Positions 15,031-23,017 of a stretch of 55,831 nucleotides of DNA are shown here, one piece after another; the stretch's first letter is position 1; each line of letters opens with the position of its first letter. The notes under the pieces were generated by a model. The model saw nothing but the letters and a program-made list of their open reading frames with translations, was not told the DNA's origin and made no database searches. The stretch spans positions 1 to 55,831 of the forward strand of contig CAZZMO010000009.1 of the NCBI GenBank assembly GCA_964655475.1. Reading direction: 5' to 3'. Origin of the DNA: VGMA01 sp964655475 (lineage in GTDB: Bacteria > Chlamydiota > Chlamydiia > Chlamydiales > VGMA01). The position numbers were made by a program, and so were the translations under genes.

Positions 15031-16071
15031 TTAAATCATAACGTGACGAAAAACCTCGTTTATGTTTTCAAGAGGCGCTTCTACTACCATTTTGATTTTA
15101 TCAAGATCTGGCCTCTCAATCGAGAGGAGCATTCTTCTTTCTGTTCGTTTCAAAGCGTGAATCTGGCGATTAGGCATTTCATCAAACTCTTCTTGAGTCA
15201 GGCGGATTTCTGACAAAGAGGCTACAAAGGCTCGACTTTGCTCCTCGTTACAGAGGAGCGTTTTTCCATATGTATAAGATAAGATGCGGGAGTTAAAAAA
15301 TGTTTCAGTGTATTGAGGGGCATTAAATGACTCTAAAAGAGCGCCATCGATAGCGGTAGAAGGACATTCTAGTGGTAATCCCAACCCTAAAAATTGAGAA
15401 TCTCCTCTGTAAATCACATTATATCCTCTTGCTGGGCCAAACGGATGCTTGGCTACGTAGTGTTGGATATTTGAAAAATGGCAAAAATCTCCCGGCTGAA
15501 GAGAATCACTGCTGAGAAGCTCGACTCTTTTAAACAGTTGTTTACGAGGAGTATTATCGGTTCCGAGTTGTAAAGGTGTGCTGGAATCGCTTGCGAATAA
15601 CGTGTCAAATCTTGCTTTTCCTAGTAAATCTTGCAAAGTTTGATAGATGGCAATATCCATTGCTGTATCACATCCTATTAAGCACACCGAGTTCTGAATA
15701 GACTCTAGGGCTTCAGAAGGGAGCACGCCATTTGCAATTTTATATTGGAATAATTTTCTCTTTGTAGGAAGAGTAGAATCTTCGATAGGGGTAAATGTAT
15801 TAGGCATGAAACCATGAAACGGGGCTCCATTTTTAATCATCCAATTTAAGCGGGCGTTTTGCTTGAATTTTTCTAGAGCTTGGCAATATTCGGTCGGGTA
15901 CCAAAGTCCTTTACTTAATACGCTATTCACTTTGGAGACGTCGAATTCAGGATCTTTAATGATTCGCGCTCTCTCATTATGATCTCTGCAAATCTCTTCC
16001 ATATGGTAGAGCATTTGTGAAACGAAGTTTTGAGTATTAGTTGTAATGTTATTATTTAATGCTAAGCTCAT
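15031..16071 (-). CDS. Tgl (bacterial transglutaminase)-like protein
   Basis: A 346-residue protein without signal peptide. From about residue 80 to 260 it follows the order of landmarks of Bacillus spore transglutaminase Tgl: a KNGAPFHGF-like turn, then a long helix carrying a cysteine (IGCDTAMDIAIYQTLQDLL, Tgl ECATAIVIIYYLAL), then LQPGDFCHF and GYNVIYRG (Tgl GENVILLG). The cysteine nucleophile is kept. By my alignment the Tgl glutamate is Tyr here and the Tgl histidine is lost, so activity may differ or use HFSNIQH. The comparison is from memory of the family. The flanking promoter and ribosome site AGGG are good. A host-directed effector is a reasonable guess. Confidence 0.5.
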   Translation of the reverse strand: MSLALNNNITTNTQNFVSQMLYHMEEICRDHNERARIIKDPEFDVSKVNSVLSKGLWYPTEYCQALEKFKQNARLNWMIKNGAPFHGFMPNTFTPIEDSTLPTKRKLFQYKIANGVLPSEALESIQNSVCLIGCDTAMDIAIYQTLQDLLGKARFDTLFASDSSTPLQLGTDNTPRKQLFKRVELLSSDSLQPGDFCHFSNIQHYVAKHPFGPARGYNVIYRGDSQFLGLGLPLECPSTAIDGALLESFNAPQYTETFFNSRILSYTYGKTLLCNEEQSRAFVASLSEIRLTQEEFDEMPNRQIHALKRTERRMLLSIERPDLDKIKMVVEAPLENINEVFRHVMI

Positions 16072-16096
16072 AAAAACCCTTTATAATTAAGGGGTA

Positions 16097-16102
16097 ATTA
16101 TA
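16097..16102 (-). promoter_or_regulatory. -10 box of the Tgl-like gene
   Basis: Perfect TATAAT on the minus strand 25 bases before ATG 16071, in a very AT-rich gap. No convincing -35 box is seen. AGGG (16077-16080) provides a ribosome site five bases before the ATG. Confidence 0.55.
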
Positions 16103-16144
16103 ATGTATGATTGATTTTTCAGCACTATAACAAAAAATGAAAAA

Positions 16145-16168
16145 GGTGGCCCTGACAAGAGGGCCACC
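16145..16168 (-). terminator. Intrinsic terminator of the npt-rho operon
   Basis: Perfect 9-bp stem GGTGGCCCT / AGGGCCACC with a 6-base loop. On the minus strand it is followed directly by TTTTTCATTTTTTG. It lies 9 bases after the rho stop codon and is the clearest factor-independent terminator in the window. Confidence 0.95.
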
Positions 16169-16176
16169 GATAGGTT

Positions 16177-17607
16177 TTAGTCCTTCATTGTGAGAAGGAA
16201 TTCCGTGTTAGACTTGGTCTTTTTAAGTCTAGCCATGAGGAGGTTCATCGCATCGAGAGGAGAGAGATCAGCGATCGCTTGACGCAAGATGTAGATCTTC
16301 TCGAGCTCTGTTGGGTGGTAGAGGAGCTCTTCTTTACGAGTACCACTCTTGATGACATCGACAGCTGGGAAAATGCGGCGATCAGCCAAGCGGCGATCGA
16401 GAACAAGTTCCATGTTTCCTGTCCCTTTGAACTCTTCGTAAATGACCTCTTCCATCTTCGACCCAGTGTCGATCATCGCAGTGGCGATGATGGTGAGAGA
16501 GCCACCATTTTCGATGTTACGAGCCGCTCCAAAGAACCTTTTTGGTTTGTGGAGAGAGTTCGCATCGACCCCTCCAGTGAGGATCTTCCCTGAATGGGGC
16601 TGAACGGTGTTGTAAGCTCTTGCTAAGCGTGTGAGAGAGTCGAGGAGGATGACGACATCCTTGCCATGCTCAACGAGCCTTTTCGCTCTTTCAATCGCCA
16701 TTTCTGCAACCTGGACGTGTCTTTCGGGTGGTTCGTCAAATGTAGAAGAGACAACTTCTCCTTTGACCATCCGCTGCATGTCGGTGACCTCTTCAGGTCT
16801 TTCGTCGATCAGAAGAACGATCAAAATTGCATCGGGAGCGTTTTTAGCAATCGCATTTGCGATGTTCTGCATCAAGATCGTTTTGCCTGATTTTGGAGGA
16901 GCTACGATGAGCGCTCTTTGCCCTTTTCCAATTGGTGAAACGAGATCGAGAACTCTCATGGGGTATTGGTCAGAGGTCGTTTCCATGATGAAACGCTCAT
17001 CAGGGTGAAGGGGAGTAAGGTTTTCAAATGCAATGCGATCTTTGAGTTTTTCTGGTGGGAGATCGTTAATTCGGTCCACTTTCAAGAGAGCGAAATACTT
17101 CTCTTTTTCTTTCGGTGAGCGGATCGTTCCATAGATTTTGTCCCCTTTTTTGAGGTCAAAGCGGCGGATCTGTGCGGGTGAAACGTAGATATCTTCAGTA
17201 GAGGGGAGGTAGCTATAGTTTGGGGAGCGGAGGAATCCAAATCCATCGGGAAGAACCTCTAGAATCCCTTCTCCAACGAGAAGCTCATTCCCTCTTTCAG
17301 AAATCGTTTTTACGAGATCGAAAACGATCTGTGATTTGGAAAGAGAGCTGATGTTCTGTACACCTACGTTTTTTGCAAACGTCGTCAATTGGTCGATGTC
17401 CATTCTCTGGAGATCGGCAATTTTTGTGATAGAAACTTCACGGTTTGGATCGATATTAGCCTCTTGAGCATCCGCATTCGCATCCATTTCATCCACATAA
17501 GGCATCGGTTCAGGTTTTCTGTGGTGCTGTTTGTGGTGGTGCATGGGTCTTTTCGGCATGCGGTGTTCCGAATGGCGGTTTTCCGTGTGAGTATCTTCTT
17601 TATTCAT
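16177..17607 (-). CDS. rho: Transcription termination factor Rho
   Basis: Hexameric RNA-dependent helicase that ends transcription. The 476 residues include a non-standard N-terminal extension of about 55 residues rich in His, Pro and basic residues (MPKRPMHHHKQHHRKPEP). Then come the Rho N domain, the cold-shock RNA-binding domain (GILEVLPDGFGFLRSPNYSY), Walker A APPKSGKT, Walker B VVILLDSLTRLAR and the Q/R loop region. Last gene of the operon, seven bases after coaE. Its own transcript ends at a textbook intrinsic hairpin (16145-16168), so Rho does not need itself for this end. Confidence 0.98.
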   Translation of the reverse strand: MNKEDTHTENRHSEHRMPKRPMHHHKQHHRKPEPMPYVDEMDANADAQEANIDPNREVSITKIADLQRMDIDQLTTFAKNVGVQNISSLSKSQIVFDLVKTISERGNELLVGEGILEVLPDGFGFLRSPNYSYLPSTEDIYVSPAQIRRFDLKKGDKIYGTIRSPKEKEKYFALLKVDRINDLPPEKLKDRIAFENLTPLHPDERFIMETTSDQYPMRVLDLVSPIGKGQRALIVAPPKSGKTILMQNIANAIAKNAPDAILIVLLIDERPEEVTDMQRMVKGEVVSSTFDEPPERHVQVAEMAIERAKRLVEHGKDVVILLDSLTRLARAYNTVQPHSGKILTGGVDANSLHKPKRFFGAARNIENGGSLTIIATAMIDTGSKMEEVIYEEFKGTGNMELVLDRRLADRRIFPAVDVIKSGTRKEELLYHPTELEKIYILRQAIADLSPLDAMNLLMARLKKTKSNTEFLLTMKD

Positions 17608-17613
17608 GGAACG

Positions 17614-18225
17614 TTAGCTCCTCATTTGGTTGATAATGGTTTCTACTTGAACTCTTATATTTTCGAGCGATCCATTGTTCGTAATCACGAAGTCAGAGCG
17701 CTTTTTGATCTCTTCAATAGAGAGTTGTCTTTTCATTCTTTGTTGATAATCTTCTCGGGTATACCCTTTGGCGACGAACCTCTCTTCAGCAAGGCTTGGA
17801 TTAGCTTCGACAGCTACAATGTAGTCGAAAAAATGGTCCGCTCCACTTTCAAACAGGAGGGGGATTTCAGCTACAAATAGGGGATATTTTTCTTTTACTT
17901 TTTCGTAAGTTTCTTCGACGGTCTTAGCTACACGAGGGTGGAGAATTTTTTCTAATTGGTAGAGGAGTTTTTGATCTGAAAATACCATATCAGCAACTAA
18001 ATCGCGGCGAATTTGCCCTTCGGCAATTACCTTGTTTCCTAAAAGTTCGACAATTTTTTGAATACACTCAGAATCTCTCGAGATTAAATCATGGACGATG
18101 GCATCAGCGTTTACGACATAAGCGCCATGTTCCTTAAAGAACCGACAAACAGAACTTTTACCAGAGGCTAAGTTCCCTGTAATTGCTATCTTGATAATTC
18201 TAACACTCCCCCCAATTATTTCCAA
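17614..18225 (-). CDS. coaE: Dephospho-CoA kinase
   Basis: Last step of coenzyme A synthesis: ATP-dependent 3' phosphorylation of dephospho-CoA. The protein of about 200 residues has a P-loop GNLASGKSS, then NADAIVHDL and EIPLLFES, all typical of CoaE. The start is uncertain. The longest frame begins at a TTG (18225) inside the polA 3' end (26-base overlap), while a strong GGGGGGAG ribosome site points to a rare ATT codon a few bases downstream; no ATG is available near the conserved N terminus. It sits between polA and rho as in Chlamydia. Confidence 0.93.
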   Translation of the reverse strand: MEIIGGSVRIIKIAITGNLASGKSSVCRFFKEHGAYVVNADAIVHDLISRDSECIQKIVELLGNKVIAEGQIRRDLVADMVFSDQKLLYQLEKILHPRVAKTVEETYEKVKEKYPLFVAEIPLLFESGADHFFDYIVAVEANPSLAEERFVAKGYTREDYQQRMKRQLSIEEIKKRSDFVITNNGSLENIRVQVETIINQMRS

Positions 18226-20839
18226 CGGAAATGTCCACCCTGAGGGGGACTCTGAGTTTCGCTACGTTTTCCATAGAACCCTTAAGAATTTTTTCACAAA
18301 TAGCGATCTCTTCCTCGGGGCATTCCAGGATCACCTCATCGTGGATTTGAAGGATCATGAATGAAGAGAGCTTCTCCCCAAGAAGTTTTTGATCGATTCT
18401 GATCATCGCAAGCTTCATGAGGTCAGACTGACTCCCCTGAATCGGCGCATTTACGCTGACCCTGAGAGCTGCCTGTTTGATCATGTGATTTTGGCTATGG
18501 ATATCGGGAAGAAGGCGTTGTCTATTCATAATGGTAGATGTAAAACCCTGATCTATAGCATTTTGTTGACACTTATCAATAAATTTTTTAACACTCGGGT
18601 AGTGGAGGAAATACTCTTCAATAAAGCGAGCTGCCTCTTTTACATCAATACCAAGCCCCTGTGATAGGCCAAAGGCCCCTTGCCCATAAATGATCCCAAA
18701 ATTGACCGCTTTCGCCTGGTTTCTCATCTCTTTGGTCACCTCTTCTGGGCTAACATGGAAGATTTTCGCCGCAGTATCGATGTGAACATCGATGTTTTCT
18801 TGAAATGCATGGATGAGGGTGGGATCTTCAGAGAGGTGCGCTAGGATCCGGAGCTCAATTTGAGAGTAGTCGGCGCTGATGAATCGGCACCCTTTCCTCG
18901 GCTCAAAAGCTTCCCGAATTCTCCTCCCATTTTCTGTCCTCACGGGGATGTTTTGAAGGTTAGGATTCGTGCTCGAGAGTCGTCCCGTTGCAGTGACCGA
19001 TTGGTTAAAACTGCAGTGGATTCTCCCGGTAACCTGATTGATCTGCATCGGGAGTGCATCGACATATGTAGAGCGGAGCTTTTCCAGTCCGCGGTACTCT
19101 AAAATCTTATCCACAATGGGGTGAAGGTCCCGAATCGAATCGAGGATATCGGCGCTCGTAGAGATCTTCTTTTTCCCGAGGGGGATGGCAAGTTTCGTGT
19201 AGAGAATATGGCTGAGCTGTTTCGGAGAGTTGATGTTGAACTCCTCTTCCGCTAAATCGTAGATCTCTTTTTCGAGGGTCGCCAAAGTCTTTTTGAGCTC
19301 TATACCCATGAGTCCAAGCTTCTCTTCGTTGAGATAGATCCCATGATGCTCCATGTTGAGGAGTGTGAAGATAAGGGGCATTTCAATGTCATAAAAAAGG
19401 TCGAGAAGACCTCTCTCTTTCAACTTGGGCTCGAAGATCTTTTTGAGCTTCAGCGTGCACTCGACATCTTCTGTGCAGTAGGCTGCCACTTTTTCAATGG
19501 GCACCTCTTTCATCGAGATCTCTTTTTTCCCGCTTCCAATTAAATCGGTGATGGGGACTTTCGTTTTATTTAAGAGTTCTAGTGAGAGCTGGTCGAGATT
19601 GTGCCGGTTGCTGTCAGCGTGCAAAAGGTAAGAGGCGAGGAGGGTGTCAAACGCTAATGAACCAATTTCGATCCCCTGATTTTTGAGAATGTGGAGATCA
19701 TACTTGATGTTGTGACCAATGAAGCCAATGTCTGGAGATTCTAATAGGGGCTTTAGCAAGCTAAGCACTTTTTCTTTTCCAAGATTTCCATTGCATGGGA
19801 TGTAAAAGAGAGCTTCTTCATTTTCCCCAATCCCTATTCCAACAGGCTCAGCCTTCATGGGATCGAGCTCCGTAGTTTCTGTATCGATACAGAGCTCTTT
19901 TGCCCTTTTCCATTTCCCTATCTGTTCTAGAAGACTCTTCTCATCATCGAGGATCTTGTAAGAGGAGGGAAGAGATGGTTTTGGTGCTGGTTCGAGCTCT
20001 TTGATCAAAGAGAGATAGTGTTTATCCTGATAGAACGATTTGAGTTCTTCGATTTGAGGAGGGCTCAAATGGAAAAATGAAGGGTCCTCTGGAAACGGTA
20101 CATCGAGTTGCAATGTTGCAAGTTTTTGGCTAATGATAGCATTCTCTTTCTCATCGATCAGTTTTTTCTGCCAGGAAGCATTTTTAACGCGCTCAGGATG
20201 TTCCAAAAGTGTCGAGAGGTCTCCATACTCTTTGAGAAGCTTCTCTGCAGTTTTAGGGCCCATTCCAGAGATTCCAGGGATGTTGTCAGAAGCATCTCCC
20301 ATGATAGCTAATAGATCGACAATTTGAGAGGGAGATACACCATACACTTCTTCTACTTTCTCTTTGTCAAGAAGGAGGTTATCTTTAAATGTTTGGAGGA
20401 GAAATACATTATCATTCACGAGTTGGCAAAGATCTTTATCGCTCGAGCAAAGGTAGACAATCGCTCCCTCTTTCTCTGCCCACTTGGCAATGCTTCCCAT
20501 TGTGTCATCAGCTTCCACTCCAGGAACAGAGAGCATCGGAATGCCACTGAGCTGACAAAAGGTGTGTGCCCAGGGAAGTTGATAAGCGAGATCTTCAGGC
20601 ATCCCTGTTCGATGACTTTTGTACTCAGGGTAGAGAGCGGTCCGAGAATCCTTATTTCCTGGGCCATCAAATACAGCTACCATGTGGCTCGGAGAGAAGT
20701 CTTTGATGATTTTTTGGATGGATCTGATAAAACCATAGAGGGCATTTGTTGATTTGCCCTCTGGGTTTGTCATCCTTTTGATCGCATAGTAAGAGCGGAA
20801 GAGATAGCCAACCGCATCGATAACATAGAGCTTTTTCAT
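18200..20839 (-). CDS. polA: DNA polymerase I
   Basis: Full-length, 879 residues, for Okazaki-fragment processing and repair. The N-terminal 5' nuclease (about 1-285) shows FDGPGNKDSR and GDASDNIPGISGMGPKTA. The 3'-5' proofreading domain (about 300-485) keeps the exonuclease motifs CIDTETTELDP, GHNIKYDLHIL and YCTEDVECTL, so proofreading is probably active. The polymerase domain (490-879) has ADYSQIELRILAHL, KAVNFGIIYG and LQIHDEVILE. It is embedded in the npt-to-rho operon, 23 bases after sppA, and its 3' end overlaps coaE. Confidence 0.98.
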   Translation of the reverse strand: MKKLYVIDAVGYLFRSYYAIKRMTNPEGKSTNALYGFIRSIQKIIKDFSPSHMVAVFDGPGNKDSRTALYPEYKSHRTGMPEDLAYQLPWAHTFCQLSGIPMLSVPGVEADDTMGSIAKWAEKEGAIVYLCSSDKDLCQLVNDNVFLLQTFKDNLLLDKEKVEEVYGVSPSQIVDLLAIMGDASDNIPGISGMGPKTAEKLLKEYGDLSTLLEHPERVKNASWQKKLIDEKENAIISQKLATLQLDVPFPEDPSFFHLSPPQIEELKSFYQDKHYLSLIKELEPAPKPSLPSSYKILDDEKSLLEQIGKWKRAKELCIDTETTELDPMKAEPVGIGIGENEEALFYIPCNGNLGKEKVLSLLKPLLESPDIGFIGHNIKYDLHILKNQGIEIGSLAFDTLLASYLLHADSNRHNLDQLSLELLNKTKVPITDLIGSGKKEISMKEVPIEKVAAYCTEDVECTLKLKKIFEPKLKERGLLDLFYDIEMPLIFTLLNMEHHGIYLNEEKLGLMGIELKKTLATLEKEIYDLAEEEFNINSPKQLSHILYTKLAIPLGKKKISTSADILDSIRDLHPIVDKILEYRGLEKLRSTYVDALPMQINQVTGRIHCSFNQSVTATGRLSSTNPNLQNIPVRTENGRRIREAFEPRKGCRFISADYSQIELRILAHLSEDPTLIHAFQENIDVHIDTAAKIFHVSPEEVTKEMRNQAKAVNFGIIYGQGAFGLSQGLGIDVKEAARFIEEYFLHYPSVKKFIDKCQQNAIDQGFTSTIMNRQRLLPDIHSQNHMIKQAALRVSVNAPIQGSQSDLMKLAMIRIDQKLLGEKLSSFMILQIHDEVILECPEEEIAICEKILKGSMENVAKLRVPLRVDISVGNNWGEC

Positions 20840-20862
20840 GGCATGCTATTTTGCCACGTCGT

Positions 20863-21915
20863 TTACAATTCTAACAAGTAGAAGAAGCGGGCGTAGGTCG
20901 GTTGCTTTGGCGCAGGGAAGAAAGCTTCAAGGGGAGTGCCTTTCACAAGTGCAAATTTGCTCTGGAAAAGGACATCTTGTAGCGACTTCACTTTTGCAAG
21001 TGACACACACTGATAAGAGGTGTTTTCATCGATCCCAGCAATTCTTGCAAGTGCAGCGAGTGCTTTCTCTCTTGTTGTATCAAAAGAGTCGATGTAGCCG
21101 AGTTCTTTTGCTTTTTCTGCAATGTAGACATTCGCGCCGTAGTCATTCATGAGAGCAGTCTTGCTGATCGCAGGTCTCGCTTTTGTAACGATATCGACAA
21201 AAGTTTCGTAGTAGTGGCGGGTAATCATGCGAAGGGGCTCTTCTGCCTTCTTAGCTTCTTCACCCTCTGGCCACTTGATGAAAGGGAGGAAAGGTGCTTT
21301 ATTCAGCCCTTCTGTCATCACCTTGGCTTTGACGCCGTAGCGATCCATCAGACCCACGTAGTTGAAATTCGGTCCTGAAATGACACCAACAGATCCAATG
21401 ATGCTGCTTGGTGAAGTGCCAATCCGATCAGAAGCGCAGGCAATGTAGTAAGCTCCTGATGCACAAAGCCCTTTTACAAAAGCATGGACAGGCACTTGAT
21501 ACTTTGCCTTGTAGGACATGAGTGCGCGGTAGATGTCATCTGCATCCATAGCGGCTCCCCCAGGAGAGTCGATGTTGAGAAACACAGCTTTGACTCTTCC
21601 ATCGCTAAACATCCCCTCTCTCGAGGCATTCAAGACCGTATAAATATCAGTCGCCATCAGATTCTCTGTGCCGATCTCTTGTGTGATATCAATCTGTAAA
21701 ATCACAGGAGAGCGATCCCCGAGTGGAGCAGTAACCCCTTTCTCATCAGGCAATATGGTAATCGTTGTTTGATCTTGGATGTTGTAAGGCTTGGAGGAAA
21801 AGAGAAAAAAAATGGCTAGCACTAGCAGGCCAATCACAACGCCCACCATTCCTAGTAGTGTGTTGAAAAAGCTCCTGATAGCAGAATGAAAAATAGATTC
21901 TCTCATAATGTTCAT
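20863..21915 (-). CDS. sppA: Signal peptide peptidase SppA (S49 protease)
   Basis: Inner-membrane protease that degrades cleaved signal peptides. The 350 residues have one N-terminal membrane anchor (about residues 17-43, LLGMVGVVIGLLVLAIFFLF). The S49 core follows with NIDSPGGAAMDADDIY, the serine region KGLCASGAYYIACASD, and SSIIGSVGVI; the lysine region is near GLNKAPFLPF. It corresponds to the sohB-type gene next to polA in Chlamydia. The start overlaps the pgsA stop as ATGA, indicating coupling. Confidence 0.95.
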   Translation of the reverse strand: MNIMRESIFHSAIRSFFNTLLGMVGVVIGLLVLAIFFLFSSKPYNIQDQTTITILPDEKGVTAPLGDRSPVILQIDITQEIGTENLMATDIYTVLNASREGMFSDGRVKAVFLNIDSPGGAAMDADDIYRALMSYKAKYQVPVHAFVKGLCASGAYYIACASDRIGTSPSSIIGSVGVISGPNFNYVGLMDRYGVKAKVMTEGLNKAPFLPFIKWPEGEEAKKAEEPLRMITRHYYETFVDIVTKARPAISKTALMNDYGANVYIAEKAKELGYIDSFDTTREKALAALARIAGIDENTSYQCVSLAKVKSLQDVLFQSKFALVKGTPLEAFFPAPKQPTYARFFYLLEL

Positions 21916-22427
21916 ATTACTCCTCGTTTTCTATCTCTATATTGGATGAAAAAGAGTTCTGTCAAGACAAAGAAGCCGACAGCGATAAATAAGGGATAAA
22001 AATAGGGGGGAAGTGGATAGCCTAAAGAGAGGAAGAAGAGACAAATGAATTGGAGTGCTGTCGCTACTTTGCCCCATTTGATCGAAGAAAATGTGTAGTG
22101 TCTCCATCTTTTTGAGAAGAGGAGGTAGAGTCCAAAAATGAGAAGGGATGCATCGCGAGAGACCATATAAAGAGAGTCGATGAAAGAAAGTTTCCCTTCC
22201 ATGCAGAAAATAAAGAGGGCGAAGAAGACAAAAAACTTATCCATTGCAGGATCGAGAATCGCTCCAAAGCGGGTCGGTTTGTTGTAGTGCCTTGCTAAAA
22301 AGCCATCAAAAGTGTCAGAAAGCATCGCGATCACAACAACCATAGCGCGGAGCTTTGGATTGTCGATAAGAAGCAAAAGAGCCAGCGGCCCTCGTAGAAA
22401 AGAGAGTACATTAGATAACGTTAACAT
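21912..22427 (-). CDS. pgsA: CDP-alcohol phosphatidyltransferase (PgsA-like)
   Basis: Membrane enzyme of 171 residues that transfers a phosphatidyl group from CDP-diacylglycerol, probably to glycerol-3-phosphate (phosphatidylglycerol route). The CDP-OH-P signature is perfect: DTFDGFLARHYNKPTRFGAI followed by LDPAMDK, giving D-x2-DG-x2-AR-x8-G-x3-D-x3-D. Several hydrophobic helices follow. Operon position between dedA and sppA matches the Chlamydia neighbourhood. Its start overlaps dedA by seven bases and its stop overlaps sppA by four. Confidence 0.93.
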   Translation of the reverse strand: MLTLSNVLSFLRGPLALLLLIDNPKLRAMVVVIAMLSDTFDGFLARHYNKPTRFGAILDPAMDKFFVFFALFIFCMEGKLSFIDSLYMVSRDASLLIFGLYLLFSKRWRHYTFSSIKWGKVATALQFICLFFLSLGYPLPPYFYPLFIAVGFFVLTELFFIQYRDRKRGVI

Positions 22428-23017
22428 CTGTCACAGCGTTTTTGCTTAATAAATTTATAGCAAATCACGCCAATTACCGTCACACTGAAAGCGCAAAATA
22501 TAGAAATGTTGATCCAAGTTTGGTGCATAATCAAATGTTCTAGGCTGTGGGCAAGGTTGTAAAAAATGAAGAAGAATAAGGTTGACCAAATAGCACAGGC
22601 AGCCAAGTCGGCACATAAAAACTTTACATAAGAAAGTTTCGACATTCCTGAAGTGTAGTAGACAATATTTCTTGCTCCAAAGGGGACAAATCTCACAAAA
22701 AAGACCGTCCAAATGCCAAAGCGGTCGTAATATTTTTGCATTTTTTCAATCAGAGGGGCAAAACGTCTGAATTTTGTCCCTCCAAATCGACCAATCCAAT
22801 AAGCAATCGAAGCTGATGCCACACAAGAGAGGGCAAAAGCTCCGAGTAGGATCGTGATCTGTCCTGGATCCATGTCTGCAGCAAGGCATGCTACAATGAT
22901 GAGCATCACATCGATGCTGACAGGAAAGCCGACAGAGGCCGCAAGAATCATTAATACCATGCAGGGGAGAGCGACTTCCTGGTTCGTAGTCAGAAAATCA
23001 GCAATCCGATGCATCAT
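22421..23017 (-). CDS. DedA/SNARE-associated family membrane protein
   Basis: Integral membrane protein of 198 residues with about five hydrophobic segments. It has the DedA core FVRFVPFGARNIVYYTSGMS, including the conserved arginine/proline pair, and ends with a basic tail KFIKQKRCDRC. DedA proteins are linked to lipid-carrier flipping and membrane homeostasis; the specific substrate is unknown here. Joined to the upstream translocase by an ATGA overlap and overlapping pgsA downstream, so it is co-expressed with phospholipid synthesis. Confidence 0.9.
   Translation of the reverse strand: MMHRIADFLTTNQEVALPCMVLMILAASVGFPVSIDVMLIIVACLAADMDPGQITILLGAFALSCVASASIAYWIGRFGGTKFRRFAPLIEKMQKYYDRFGIWTVFFVRFVPFGARNIVYYTSGMSKLSYVKFLCADLAACAIWSTLFFFIFYNLAHSLEHLIMHQTWINISIFCAFSVTVIGVICYKFIKQKRCDRC

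Noticed and set aside
16076..16095. Hairpin near the ribosome site of the Tgl-like gene, as a possible RNA switch
   Set aside because: The 5' arm lies at or upstream of the predicted transcription start given the -10 at 16097-16102, so it would not be in the mRNA.
22408..22424. AGATAACGTTAACATCT near the pgsA start as an operator
   Set aside because: Lies within coding sequence for the normal N terminus and is only partly symmetric.
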